From: Mesorhizobium sp. M8A.F.Ca.ET.218.01.1.1
Lineage (GTDB): Bacteria; Pseudomonadota; Alphaproteobacteria; Rhizobiales; Rhizobiaceae
DNA: 64,000 nt
Assembly (NCBI RefSeq): GCF_004791165.1
Contig: NZ_SRUZ01000001.1
Location: 788,382-852,381 of the forward strand
Reading direction: 5' to 3'
Position numbers and translations under genes: made by a program. Of the stretch, positions 26,813 to 35,994 are shown in pieces (position 1 is the stretch's first letter; every line of letters begins with the position of its first letter). Below the pieces are notes generated by a model. The model was not told where the DNA came from, did not search any database, and saw only the letters and a list, made by a program, of their open reading frames with translations.

Positions 26813-27808
26813 ATGACCGACGGCGCCACAACGCATCTGGCCGCTTCGCTCAACATTGCCCTCGCAACCGGGCAAGCGCTCACTTTCAGCGATCTGGCCG
26901 GCTTCGCCCGGGAGGCCGAGGCGGCGGGGCTGGACATGATCATCCTCGACGACTCCGCGCCGCATGGCGCCGCGCCGAGCAGTCCGTTCGAGGCGACCAC
27001 TCTCATCGCCGCGCTGGCGACCGTGACCGAAAAGATCGGTCTCGTCGCCAGCGCCTCGACGATCGCTCACCAGCCCTACAATCTCGCGCGCCGCTTTGCC
27101 TCGCTCGACATGATCAGCCATGGCCGCGCGGGCTGGAACGCGACGCTGGCGCAGACACCGCGAGAGGCCGCCAATTTCAGCCGGCCCGACGGGTTTTCAG
27201 CCGATGATTTTCGCCGCCGCTCGGAGGAATATATCGGCATCGTTCAAGGGCTCTGGCAGGGCTGGGACGCGGACGCGCTGCTGTTCGACAGGGACGGCGG
27301 CCGCTTCCATGATCCGCAAGGAATGCACCTGCTCGACCACAAGGGCGAGTTCTTCTCCGTGCGCGGGCCGCTGAATGTCGCGCGGTCGCCGCAGGACGCG
27401 CCGGTGCTGGTGCTGTCCGATCTCACCGAAGGCGACCTCGACTTTGCCGCCCGCACCGCCGATGTCGTTCTGCTGGACGAACGGGCGGCGGCAGAAGACA
27501 AGGCGTGTCATGGTGATTTGAAGCGCCGGGTTTCCGCCTGTGGGCGCGAGCCGGATGCGGTGAAGATACTGGCTGATATCTCGCTCACCGCTGACGGCGT
27601 CAGCGGGCTGGCCGACAGGCTGGAAGAAAAATCCTTCTCTAAGAGCTGCGACGGCTTCAACATCCGCTTGCCGGCGCAGCTTTCGGTGTTCGACGATTTG
27701 ATCGATCGTGTTCTTCCGGAGTTGCGGCGGTGCGGGCTGCTTCGAGAAAACCATCCCGGCACCACCTTGCGCTCGCATCTCGGCCTTGCCGGCGGAGGTG
27801 ACCAATGA
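26813..27808 (+). CDS. LLM class flavin-dependent monooxygenase (1 of 2)
   Basis: Bacterial luciferase-like (LLM) protein of 331 residues, a TIM-barrel enzyme using reduced FMN or F420. Family features include the start SLNIALATGQALTFSDLAG, LIAALATVTEKIGLVASAST, the SLDMISHGRAGWN loop and NFSRPDGF. It is shorter than the NtaA/SnaA class and lacks an obvious C-terminal extension. Its stop overlaps the next LLM gene (ATGA), so the two work together. They sit inside the purine island, but no purine-specific LLM chemistry is known to me; a heterocyclic or sulfur compound is equally plausible. Confidence 0.85.
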   Translation: MTDGATTHLAASLNIALATGQALTFSDLAGFAREAEAAGLDMIILDDSAPHGAAPSSPFEATTLIAALATVTEKIGLVASASTIAHQPYNLARRFASLDMISHGRAGWNATLAQTPREAANFSRPDGFSADDFRRRSEEYIGIVQGLWQGWDADALLFDRDGGRFHDPQGMHLLDHKGEFFSVRGPLNVARSPQDAPVLVLSDLTEGDLDFAARTADVVLLDERAAAEDKACHGDLKRRVSACGREPDAVKILADISLTADGVSGLADRLEEKSFSKSCDGFNIRLPAQLSVFDDLIDRVLPELRRCGLLRENHPGTTLRSHLGLAGGGDQ

Positions 27809-29049
27809 CCGCGCAAATGAAGCTCGGCGCCTTCCTGTGGGCGACGGGCCATCACATCGCCGCCTGGCGCCATCCGAAGGCGCATGTGAAAGCTGGCATC
27901 GACATCGATCACTACATGGCGCTGGCGCGCACGGCTGAAGCGGCGAAGTTCGACATGATCTTCTGCGAGGACGCCGCCGGCCTGCGCGAGGCCAATGTCG
28001 ACATTGCCAGCCAGACGTCGCGCTCGATCGGCTTCGAGCCGATCAGCCTGCTTTCGGCGCTGGCTGTCCAGACCAGCCGCATCGGCCTCGTTTCCACCGC
28101 GTCGACCAGCTACAACGAACCTTACGGCCTGGCGCGGACCTTCCTCTCGCTCGATCACCTGAGCGGCGGCCGGGCCGGCTGGAACCTGGTGACCTCGGCC
28201 AGTCAGATCGAAGCCGCCAATTTCGGCGCAGCCGGCCTCAAGCCTCATGCCGACCGCTATGAGCGGGCGCGCGAGTTCGCCGAGGCGGTGACAGGGTTGT
28301 GGCGCGGCAAGGCAGGCCATGACGGACAGAGTTTTTCGGTCCGCGATCCGCTCGATCTGCCGCGCTCGCCGCAAGGCGCGCCTGTCATGGTCCAGGCCGG
28401 CGCTTCCGACGTCGGCCGCGACCTCGCCGCCCGCACCGCCGACGTGGTGTTCACGGCGGCACAGACCTTCGAGGAAGCGAAGGCCTTTTACGACGACCTC
28501 AAGGGGCGCATGGCGGCGTATGGGCGTGAACCCGATGACATCAAGATCATGCCCGGTGTCGCGCCCGTGGTGGCGGAGACCGAAGCCGAGGCCCGCGAAA
28601 AATTCGAGGAATTGCAGGAATTGATCCCCGACGACGTCGGCGTGGCGCTGCTGTCCAGCTATCTCAGCATATCCGACCTCTGGCGCCATCCGCTCGACGG
28701 TCCACTGCCCGACTTGCCCGAGAGCGAGGGCATGAAAAGCCGGCAGGCCCTGGTCGTCGAGCAATCGCGCCGCGATGGCCTTTCCATTCGCCAACTGGCG
28801 CGGCATTTCGCCGGCGCGCGCGGCCATTGGCGCATCGTGGGAACCGCGGTCCAGGTGGCGGACGAGTTGCAGGCGCGGTTCGAAGGCGGTGCCGCCGACG
28901 GCTTCAACGTCATGCCGTCTTATTTTCCCGGCGAACTCGATGCCTTTGCCACGCTGGTCGTGCCGGAACTGCAGCGGCGCGGCCTGTTCCGCAAGGCGTA
29001 TGAAGGCGCCACGCTGCGCGCGCATCTGGGCCTCAGGCGACCGAGCTAG
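27805..29049 (+). CDS. LLM class flavin-dependent monooxygenase (NtaA/SnaA/DszA-like, 2 of 2)
   Basis: FMNH2-dependent monooxygenase of 414 residues. It begins MKLGAFLWATGHHIAAWRHP and has the conserved AKFDMIFCEDA, TSRIGLVSTASTSYNEPYG and SLDHLSGGRAGWNLVTSA segments of the nitrilotriacetate/dibenzothiophene monooxygenase group, which need a separate flavin reductase. No reductase gene is adjacent. The ATG overlaps the previous LLM gene by four bases. Its stop overlaps the convergent xdhC stop in a shared CTAG. Confidence 0.88.
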   Translation: MTAQMKLGAFLWATGHHIAAWRHPKAHVKAGIDIDHYMALARTAEAAKFDMIFCEDAAGLREANVDIASQTSRSIGFEPISLLSALAVQTSRIGLVSTASTSYNEPYGLARTFLSLDHLSGGRAGWNLVTSASQIEAANFGAAGLKPHADRYERAREFAEAVTGLWRGKAGHDGQSFSVRDPLDLPRSPQGAPVMVQAGASDVGRDLAARTADVVFTAAQTFEEAKAFYDDLKGRMAAYGREPDDIKIMPGVAPVVAETEAEAREKFEELQELIPDDVGVALLSSYLSISDLWRHPLDGPLPDLPESEGMKSRQALVVEQSRRDGLSIRQLARHFAGARGHWRIVGTAVQVADELQARFEGGAADGFNVMPSYFPGELDAFATLVVPELQRRGLFRKAYEGATLRAHLGLRRPS

Positions 29050-30080
29050 CCGGCGGTCACCCTGTCATGCGGAGCGTGATGCTCTGCGTTCGAAGCCGCA
29101 TTGTGGATGACCAGCGCCGTCATGATCTCGGCGGCGGCGAGCGCGGCAATAACCGGCGGACGCTTGTCCTTGACGGCGTCGCCGCCGATCGGCGAGACGA
29201 GGCGGGCGAATTCGGTCTCCGTGCCGTCGGCCGATTTCAGGAACCAGTGCCTGAAGGTCGCTTTCTTGGTCTTCGAACCGATCATGCCGACATAGGCCGC
29301 GTCGTCGCGTTTCAGCGCTTCGGCGACGATCAGGAAATCGAGCGCGTGGTCATGCGTAAGGACGGCGAAGGCGGTGCCGGCCGGGGCGTTGCGCAGCTCT
29401 GCCTCGGGCATCGGCGTCAGCCGCGTCTCGACGGTTTCCGGCATGCCTTCCAATGCCTCGGCGCGTGTCTCGATGACGACGCCATGCACGGGAAGAAGCG
29501 CAATGGTCGACGCGAGCGCTTGGCCGACATGGCCGCCGCCGAAGATATAGACATGCGGCAGATGCGCCTCCTCCGATTCAGCGTGCGCCATCAGCTTTTC
29601 CTCGATTGTGCCGTCGACCAAGCGGATCAACACCTTGACCCGACCCCCGCAGCACTGGCCGATTTCCGGCCCGAGCGGAACGTCGAGCGTGACGCCAGCT
29701 TCGTCAGCGTCGCGCTGCCCCTCACCCTTACCCTCTCCCCGTAAGGACGGGGAGAGGGGGTCGCCGGCGTTACGGCCGCTTCCCTTCTCCCCGTCACTAT
29801 ACGGGGAGAAGGTGCCGGCAGGCGGATGAGGGGCGGCGCCGACATCGGCAAACTCGCTGAAAGATGCGGAGCGCAAAGAGCCCAGCATCTGCCGCGCCTT
29901 ATCGATCGCCATATATTCGAGCTGACCGCCGCCAATGGTGCCGAAAATCGCCGATGGCGAGACAAGCATGAACGCACCGGCCTCGCGCGGCGTCGAACCC
30001 TTTGCCGCCGCAACTTCGACAAGCGCGACCCGACCGGCATGGTCGAGAAACACTTTCAGCTCTTGAACCTTCGAGTTCAT
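29046..30080 (-). CDS. xdhC: xanthine dehydrogenase accessory protein XdhC, with repeat-derived insertion
   Basis: Maturation factor of 344 residues that binds molybdenum cofactor and inserts its sulfurated form into xanthine dehydrogenase. The N-terminal CoxI domain is intact (VAAAKGSTPREAGAFMLVS, GTIGGGQLEYMAID, GQCCGGRVKV), as is the Rossmann-like C-terminal domain (HVYIFGGGHVGQALAS, YVGMIGSKTKK). Residues ~80-123 (APHPPAGTFSPYSDGEKG and so on) are unlike the family and are encoded exactly by the family A palindromic repeat pair at 29712-29840. The frame is open throughout, so the gene is probably functional. ATG 30080 is chosen for its GGAAG site. Last gene of the uraH-xdhABC operon. Confidence 0.92.
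   Translation of the reverse strand: MNSKVQELKVFLDHAGRVALVEVAAAKGSTPREAGAFMLVSPSAIFGTIGGGQLEYMAIDKARQMLGSLRSASFSEFADVGAAPHPPAGTFSPYSDGEKGSGRNAGDPLSPSLRGEGKGEGQRDADEAGVTLDVPLGPEIGQCCGGRVKVLIRLVDGTIEEKLMAHAESEEAHLPHVYIFGGGHVGQALASTIALLPVHGVVIETRAEALEGMPETVETRLTPMPEAELRNAPAGTAFAVLTHDHALDFLIVAEALKRDDAAYVGMIGSKTKKATFRHWFLKSADGTETEFARLVSPIGGDAVKDKRPPVIAALAAAEIMTALVIHNAASNAEHHAPHDRVTAG
29712..29840. repeat. family A palindromic repeat pair inside xdhC
   Basis: A near-consensus copy (29782-29840, CTTCTCCCCGTCACTATACG then GGCAGGCGGATGAGGGG) lies next to a variant inverted copy (29712-29759, CTGCCCCTCACCC..CTCTCCCCGTAAGGACGGGG). Elsewhere these elements are intergenic; here they are translated in frame as part of XdhC. 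Confidence 0.9.
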
Positions 30081-30139
30081 CGCCTGCACTTCCATCCAGG
30101 AAATATAGTATTTTTCGGCGCGATTTGCACGTTTTGGCC

Positions 30140-32503
30140 TCAGGAAGGCTCTGAAGCCTCCCGCTTCAGCCGCTCGATCGCCATCAGCACGCGTTCGGGT
30201 GTCGCCGGCGCGTCGAGACGCGGGCAGATCTTGTGGTCGGCGACGCTGGCCACTGCGTCCGACAGCGCGTGCAGCACCGCCATGCCATGCGGCAGCGGCG
30301 GTTCGCCGACCGCCTTGGAGCGATGGATGGTCGGCTCATAGGCCTGCGACCAGTCGGTCAGCGCCACGTTGAAGATCTTCGGTCGGTCCGACGCCAGCGG
30401 AATCTTGTAGGTCGACGGCGCGTGCGTGCGCAGCCGGCCCTTGTCGTCCCACCACAGTTCCTCCGTCGTCAGCCAGCCCATGCCCTGGATGAAGCCGCCC
30501 TCGACCTGGCCGAGGTCGATGGCCCGGTTCAGCGAACGGCCGCAGTCGTGCAGGATATCGGCGCGCTCGACGACATATTCGCCGGTCAGCGTGTCGACCG
30601 ACACTTCGGCGCAGGCCGCGCCATAGGCGTAGTAATAGAAGGCGTGGCCCTGGCCCTTGCTGCGATCCCAGTGGATCTTCGGCGTCTTGTAGAAGCCGGC
30701 GGCCGAGAGCTGCACACGTGCGATATAGGCCTGCTTGACCAGATCGTTGAAGCTGACCTCCTGGTTGCCGACGCGCACCCGGTTTGGCAGGAACAACACC
30801 TGGTCGACAGGGATCTGATATTTCTCGGCGGCGAAGTCGGTCAGCCGGCGGCGGATCTGGCGCGCCGCGTTCTGCGCCGCCATGCCATTGAGGTCGGCGC
30901 CCGAGGACGCAGCCGTCGGCGCGGTGTTGGGCACCTTGGCGGTGGTGGTGGCGGTGATCTTCACGCGATCGAGGTCGATCTGGAACTCCTCCGCAACGAC
31001 TTGCGCCACCTTGAGATGCAGGCCCTGCCCCATTTCGGTGCCGCCATGGTTCATGTGCACCGAACCATCGGCATAGACATGCACCAGCGCGCCGGCCTGG
31101 TTGGCCTCGGTCTTGGTGAAGGAGATGCCGAACTTGACCGGCGTCAGCGCCAGGCCGCGCTTGACGAAGCGGCTGTTGGCGTTGAATGCGGAAATCTCGC
31201 GACGGCGGCGCGCATAGTTGGCGCTGTCTTCCAGTTCCGCCACGATGCGCTGGATGATGCAGTCCTCGACCTTCTGGTGATAAGGGGTGACGTTGCGGCC
31301 GCCGATCGCTTCCATCGGATCGTAGAAATTCAGCTTGCGGATTTCGAGCGAATCCTTGCCGACCGCGAAGGCGACCTCGTCGATGACACGCTCGGCGCCG
31401 ACCATGCCTTGCGGGCCGCCGAAGCCGCGGAACGCGGTGTTGGAGACGGTGTTGGTGTAGAGCGGCGCGGACTTGGCCAGCACCGCGGGATAGAAATAGG
31501 CGTTGTCGCAGTGGAACAGCGCACGGTCGCCGACCGGGCCGGACAGGTCGGCGGAGAAGCCGCAGCGCAAGGCGTAAGTGAAATCGACGCCGAGAATATT
31601 GCCCTCGTCGTCGAAGCCGACCTCGTAGTCGATGGCGAAATCGTGCCGCTTGCCGGTGGCGGTCATGTCCTCGTCGCGGTCGAGCCGGATCTTGACCGCC
31701 CGCTTCAGCCTCTTGGCGGCGATCGCGGCGATCGCGGCGCACTGGTTGGCCTGCGTTTCCTTGCCGCCGAAGCCGCCGCCCATGCGGCGCACTTCCACCG
31801 TCACCGCGTTACTCGGCACGCCAAGCGTGTGGGCGACCAGATGCTGCGTCTCGCTCGGCCCCTGGGTCGAACAATAGACGGTGACCTCGTCGTCCTCGCC
31901 GGGGATGGCGAGAGACACCTGGCCTTCGAGGTAGAAATGGTCCTGGCCGCCAAGCCACATCCGGTTCTTGATGCGGCGGGGCGCTGCCTTGATTGCCGCA
32001 GCCGCATCGCCGCGCCGCAAGATCAGCGGCGTGGTCACCTGCTTGTCCTTCGCCGGATCAAGGTCCCAGATGTCGATCACGGCGGGAAGCTCGTCATATT
32101 CGATCCTGGCCAGGCGCGCGGCGCGCCGGGCTGCCTCGCGCGTCTCGGCAATCACCGCGAAGATCGGCTGGCCGAAGAACTGCACCTTGCCTTCCGCCAG
32201 AACCGGATCGTCATGCATGTTGCTGGGCGAGACATCGTTCTCACCCGGCACGTCGGCATAAGTCAGCACGTCGACGACACCAGGGGCCGCGCGCACCGCC
32301 GAGAGGTCGACGCTTTTCAGAACGCCATGCGCCACCTTGGACAGGCCAAGGCCGGCATGCAGGGTGCCGGCCGGCTCCGGCATGTCGTCGATATAGACGG
32401 CGCCGCCGCTGACATGCTTGTGGGCGGAATCATGCCGCTGGTCGGTAGCGACGCCGCCGACGATCTTCTCGGCCTTGAGGTTTGATGGTGCGTGCTTGTT
32501 CAT
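30140..32503 (-). CDS. xdhB: xanthine dehydrogenase, molybdopterin-binding subunit
   Basis: Catalytic subunit of 787 residues that oxidises hypoxanthine and xanthine to urate. It has the aldehyde oxidase/xanthine dehydrogenase a/b hammerhead at the start (SGGAVYIDDMPEPAGTLHAG), then the molybdopterin domains with YCSTQGPSETQHLVA, MGGGFGGKETQA, the substrate-contact FRGFGGPQGM and the C-terminal GEPPLPHGMAV, which carries the active-site Glu region. The start ATG overlaps the xdhA stop by one base. Length is standard for the two-subunit bacterial form. Confidence 0.96.
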   Translation of the reverse strand: MNKHAPSNLKAEKIVGGVATDQRHDSAHKHVSGGAVYIDDMPEPAGTLHAGLGLSKVAHGVLKSVDLSAVRAAPGVVDVLTYADVPGENDVSPSNMHDDPVLAEGKVQFFGQPIFAVIAETREAARRAARLARIEYDELPAVIDIWDLDPAKDKQVTTPLILRRGDAAAAIKAAPRRIKNRMWLGGQDHFYLEGQVSLAIPGEDDEVTVYCSTQGPSETQHLVAHTLGVPSNAVTVEVRRMGGGFGGKETQANQCAAIAAIAAKRLKRAVKIRLDRDEDMTATGKRHDFAIDYEVGFDDEGNILGVDFTYALRCGFSADLSGPVGDRALFHCDNAYFYPAVLAKSAPLYTNTVSNTAFRGFGGPQGMVGAERVIDEVAFAVGKDSLEIRKLNFYDPMEAIGGRNVTPYHQKVEDCIIQRIVAELEDSANYARRRREISAFNANSRFVKRGLALTPVKFGISFTKTEANQAGALVHVYADGSVHMNHGGTEMGQGLHLKVAQVVAEEFQIDLDRVKITATTTAKVPNTAPTAASSGADLNGMAAQNAARQIRRRLTDFAAEKYQIPVDQVLFLPNRVRVGNQEVSFNDLVKQAYIARVQLSAAGFYKTPKIHWDRSKGQGHAFYYYAYGAACAEVSVDTLTGEYVVERADILHDCGRSLNRAIDLGQVEGGFIQGMGWLTTEELWWDDKGRLRTHAPSTYKIPLASDRPKIFNVALTDWSQAYEPTIHRSKAVGEPPLPHGMAVLHALSDAVASVADHKICPRLDAPATPERVLMAIERLKREASEPS

Positions 32504-33984
32504 CAGGCCGCCTCGCTGCGTGATACCTGGAACGGCGCTTTCGTTCCGGTCGTCTCGACGTAAAAACGCAGCAAGAGGTTCTTTGCCGCCAGCGCTCGAT
32601 ATTCGGCGGTCGCGCGCATATCCGTGAGCGGCGTGAAATCCTTGGCGTATTCGGCCATCGCTGCCGCCACCGTCGCTTCACTCCAAATCTTGCCTATCAA
32701 AGCCCGTTCAACCGCCGACGCCCGCTTCGGCGTTGCCGCCATGCCGCCATAGGCGATGCGGATATCGGCCACCGTGCCGTCCTTGGCCAGAGCCAGACAG
32801 AAGGCACCCAAGGTCGCGGTGATGTCCTCGTCGCGGCGCTTGGTGACCTTGTAGACGGCGAATTTCACGTCCTTTGCCGGCACGGGCACGTGCACGGCCT
32901 CGACGAACTCGCCCGGCTGGCGATCCTGCTTGCCATAGGCAATGAAGAAGTCCTGCAACGGGATCGTGCGCCGCTTCTTGCCCTTGCGCAATGTCAGCCG
33001 TGCGCCGAGCACGATCAAGGGCGGCGGCGTGTCGCCGATCGGCGAGCCGTTGGCGACATTGCCGCCGATCGTGCCCATGTTGCGGACCTGTTCGCCGCCG
33101 ATGCGGTCGAACAACGGCCCCAACGCAGGGATGCGTTTCGACAGCGTCGAAAAGGCTTCGGTGTAGGTCACGCCGGCGCCAATCGATATGACGCCGTTTT
33201 CTTCCGTGACGGCGCAAAGCCCCGGCAGATTGCCGATGAAGATCGCCGGCGAGATATCGCGCATGTGCTTGGTCACCCACAGGCCAACATCGGTCGAACC
33301 GGCGACGACCGTCGCGGTGGGTTCCTTCTCGAAGACAGAAGCGAAATCGTCGGCGTCGGCCGGCACGACCAGCCGCGTCCTGCCGGAGCCAATCTCGACC
33401 CTGGCGCCATCGCGCAACGACTGCAGCCGTGTCGTGATGTCCCGGCGCTCCGCCGCCAGCGGGTCCTTCGCCGCCTTGCCATAGCTCGATATGGCGTGCG
33501 CGGCGCGCATGATCGCTTCGTAGCCGGTGCAGCGGCAGAGATTGCCTTGCAAGGCTTTTTCGATGGCCGCGTCCGACGGGTCCGGCGACTTCATCCACAG
33601 GCCGTAGAGCGACATGACGAAACCCGGCGTGCAGAAGCCGCATTGCGAGCCATGGAAATCGACCATCGCCTGCTGCACAGGATGCAACCGGCCTGACACA
33701 CCGCGCAGATGTTCGACCGTCACGACATGGGCGCCGTCGAGCGAGCCGAGGAAGCGGATGCAGGAATTGACGCTTTCATAGACCAATCCGGCGGCCGATA
33801 GCCTGCCGACCAGCACGGTGCAGGCGCCGCAATCGCCCTCGGCGCAGCCTTCCTTGGTGCCGCGCAGCGAACGATCGAGCCGCAGCCAGTCGAGCAAGGT
33901 CGCGTCGGGCGCCACGGATGACAGCGCGACATCCCTGCCATTCAGAATGAAGCGGATTTCGTTGCGGATATTGACCTTGGCCAT
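32503..33984 (-). CDS. xdhA: xanthine dehydrogenase, small subunit (2Fe-2S and FAD)
   Basis: Electron-transfer subunit of 493 residues. The plant-type ferredoxin cluster cysteines are in TKEGCAEGDCGACTVLVG, and the second 2Fe-2S domain has GSQCGFCTPGFVMS and GNLCRCTGYEAI. The FAD domain follows, with VVAGSTDVGLWVTKH and RNMGTIGGNVANGSPIGD. Electrons from the molybdenum site pass through it to NAD+. It begins three bases after the uraH stop and overlaps xdhB, forming the operon uraH-xdhA-xdhB-xdhC. Confidence 0.96.
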   Translation of the reverse strand: MAKVNIRNEIRFILNGRDVALSSVAPDATLLDWLRLDRSLRGTKEGCAEGDCGACTVLVGRLSAAGLVYESVNSCIRFLGSLDGAHVVTVEHLRGVSGRLHPVQQAMVDFHGSQCGFCTPGFVMSLYGLWMKSPDPSDAAIEKALQGNLCRCTGYEAIMRAAHAISSYGKAAKDPLAAERRDITTRLQSLRDGARVEIGSGRTRLVVPADADDFASVFEKEPTATVVAGSTDVGLWVTKHMRDISPAIFIGNLPGLCAVTEENGVISIGAGVTYTEAFSTLSKRIPALGPLFDRIGGEQVRNMGTIGGNVANGSPIGDTPPPLIVLGARLTLRKGKKRRTIPLQDFFIAYGKQDRQPGEFVEAVHVPVPAKDVKFAVYKVTKRRDEDITATLGAFCLALAKDGTVADIRIAYGGMAATPKRASAVERALIGKIWSEATVAAAMAEYAKDFTPLTDMRATAEYRALAAKNLLLRFYVETTGTKAPFQVSRSEAA

Positions 33985-33987
33985 GCC

Positions 33988-34362
33988 TCAGCTCCCCCTG
34001 TAGGTGGAATAGCCGTAGGGCGAGATCAGCAATGGTACATGATAGTGCACCGCCTCCGCCATGCCGAAGCGGATCGGCACGCTGTCGAGGAAGGCAGGCT
34101 CCGGCAGCTTCGTTCCCTGACCGCGCAGATAGTCGCCGGCCGCGAACACCAGTTCGTATTCGCCGGTGCGGAAGTCGGCGCCTGCCAGCAGCGGCGCGTC
34201 GCAGCGGCCGTCTGCATTGGTGACGACCGTCTTCAGAAGCGTGCGAGCAGCACCGTCGAGACGGTAGAGCGCGATCGACAATCCCGCCGCCGGCCTGCCG
34301 GTCGCGGTATCCAGGACATGGGTCGTCAGACGCCCGCCATCGGCTTTCGACGTTTCTGCCAT
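33988..34362 (-). CDS. uraH: 5-hydroxyisourate hydrolase (transthyretin-like)
   Basis: HIU hydrolase of 124 residues converting 5-hydroxyisourate, the product of PuuD, to OHCU. The N-terminal [14 protein letters not shown] carries the catalytic His, and the C-terminus ends with the diagnostic tetrapeptide YRGS preceded by [19 protein letters not shown] 34362 has the ribosome site GGGAGG seven bases upstream; upstream in-frame starts lack one. It leads the operon with xdhABC, divergent from the allantoinase fusion gene. Confidence 0.95.
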   Translation of the reverse strand: MAETSKADGGRLTTHVLDTATGRPAAGLSIALYRLDGAARTLLKTVVTNADGRCDAPLLAGADFRTGEYELVFAAGDYLRGQGTKLPEPAFLDSVPIRFGMAEAVHYHVPLLISPYGYSTYRGS

Positions 34363-34565
34363 TGGCCGCCTCCCATTTCCAGTACGAACAAATTGGCCGA
34401 TATAATCGAGCACTGCTGATGAATTGTGCGCCAATTAAAGGCGATGCATAAGTCCCGGTCGAGCGGAGTGCGACAAAAACACTTTCAAAAATTTTGAGGG
34501 GAATGCGAGAAGCACCCTTTCGATATTCTGATCATACTTCCGGTGATGCCGGGCGCGGAGGGACG
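34363..34565. promoter_or_regulatory. divergent promoter region of the two purine operons
   Basis: About 200 bases between uraH-xdhABC (minus) and puuE-allE-allA-deaminase (plus). It includes an A/T-rich tract (CACTTTCAAAAATTTTGAGG) next to TTCTGATCATACTT and must contain both promoters. I cannot identify an operator with confidence. Confidence 0.4.
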
Positions 34566-35984
34566 ATGCGTTACACCAGGGACATGCGTGGCTACGGGGC
34601 CAATCCGCCAGATCCGAAATGGCCTGGCGGCGCGCATGTCGCCGTGCAGTTCGTCGTCAATTACGAGGAGGGCGGCGAGAACTGCGTGCTCCACGGCGAC
34701 AAGGCTTCGGAAGCCTTCCTCTCGGAAATCGTCGGCGCGGCGCCCTGGGTGGGCCAGCGCCACTGGAACATGGAATCGATCTACGAGTATGGGGCGCGAG
34801 CCGGCTTCTGGCGGCTGCTGCGCCTGTTCGGCGAGGCGCAAGTGCCCGTGACCTGCTATGGCGTCGCCACGGCGCTCGCACGCTCCCCCGACCAGGTCAC
34901 GGCGATGCAGGAAGCCGGCTGGGAAATCGCCTCGCACGGGTTGAGATGGATCGACTACCGCGACCACGACGCCGAGGACGAGCGCCGCGACCTCGAGGCG
35001 GCGATCAAGCTGCATTACGAGGTGACCGGCCAGCGCCCGACCGGCTGGTATACCGGCCGCACATCGGTCAACACGGTGCGCCTGGTGGCGGAAGAAGGCG
35101 GCTTCGACTACGTCTCGGACACCTATGACGACGAACTGCCCTACTGGTTCGAGCATAGCGGCGGCACGCAGCTCATCATCCCCTACACGCTCGATGCCAA
35201 CGACATGCGCTTCGCCACGCCGCAAGGCTTCAATTCGGGCGACCAGTTCTTTGCCTATCTCAAGGATAGTTTCGACACGCTCTATGCCGAAGGCAAGGCA
35301 GGCAGGCCGCGCATGATGAATATCGGCCTGCATTGCCGCCTTGTCGGGCGGCCGGGCCGGGTGGCGGCGCTGAAGCGCTTCGTCGATTATGTCAAATCGC
35401 ATGACAAGGTCTGGCTGGCGCGGCGCATCGACATCGCCAAGCACTGGCAGGAGAACCATCCCTACAAACCGGCCGCCCTGCGCCCGTCGAAGATGGAATT
35501 CGAGACGTTCGTTCACACCTTCGGCGCCGTGTTCGAACATTCGCCCTGGATTGCCGAACGGGCCCACGAGTTGGAGCTCGGTCCGGCACACGACACGGCG
35601 GGGGGCCTGCACAATGCGCTCTGCCGCATCTTCCGCGCCGCCAGCGAAACCGAACGGCTCGGCGTGCTCAACGCCCATCCCGACCTCGCCGGCAAACTGG
35701 CCAAGGCCAGGCGGCTGACGGCGGAATCCACCCGGGAACAGGCTTCCGCCGGCCTCGACGCGCTGACCGACAAGGAACGCGAACTGTTCTCCAAGCTCAA
35801 CGCCGCCTACGTCACCACCTTCGGCTTCCCCTTCATCATCGCGGTGAAAGGCAAGACAAAGGAGGAAATCCTCGCCGAATTCGAAGCCCGTATCGGCAAC
35901 GGCCGCGGCGTCGAATTCGAAACCGCCTGCAAACAGGTCGAGCGCATTGCGCTGCTGCGCCTCAAGGACATGCTTCCACAATAG
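34566..35984 (+). CDS. puuE: allantoinase PuuE fused to OHCU decarboxylase
   Basis: Bifunctional protein of 472 residues. Residues ~1-310 form a NodB/polysaccharide-deacetylase-like allantoinase (GGAHVAVQFVVNYEEGGENC, GWEIASHGLRWIDYRDH, RPTGWYTGRTSVNTVRLV). Residues ~315-472 form the OHCU decarboxylase (FVHTFGAVFEHSPWIAERA, LNAHPDLAGKLA, FGFPFIIAVKGKTKEEIL with the active-site region). The second domain produces S-allantoin and the first hydrolyses it to allantoate, so two consecutive steps are on one chain. ATG 34566 follows GGAGGGACG; the longer frame from 34494 has no suitable site. Confidence 0.94.
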   Translation: MRYTRDMRGYGANPPDPKWPGGAHVAVQFVVNYEEGGENCVLHGDKASEAFLSEIVGAAPWVGQRHWNMESIYEYGARAGFWRLLRLFGEAQVPVTCYGVATALARSPDQVTAMQEAGWEIASHGLRWIDYRDHDAEDERRDLEAAIKLHYEVTGQRPTGWYTGRTSVNTVRLVAEEGGFDYVSDTYDDELPYWFEHSGGTQLIIPYTLDANDMRFATPQGFNSGDQFFAYLKDSFDTLYAEGKAGRPRMMNIGLHCRLVGRPGRVAALKRFVDYVKSHDKVWLARRIDIAKHWQENHPYKPAALRPSKMEFETFVHTFGAVFEHSPWIAERAHELELGPAHDTAGGLHNALCRIFRAASETERLGVLNAHPDLAGKLAKARRLTAESTREQASAGLDALTDKERELFSKLNAAYVTTFGFPFIIAVKGKTKEEILAEFEARIGNGRGVEFETACKQVERIALLRLKDMLPQ

Positions 35985-35994
35985 GTTTAAACCC

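Noticed and set aside
29712..29840. Interpretation of xdhC as a pseudogene because of the repeat insertion
   Set aside because: The reading frame is unbroken and both flanking domains are intact, so a tolerated insertion is the better reading.
30233..32485. 750-codon open frame on the plus strand opposite xdhB
   Set aside because: xdhB has full family conservation; the antisense translation shows no domain and no ribosome site.
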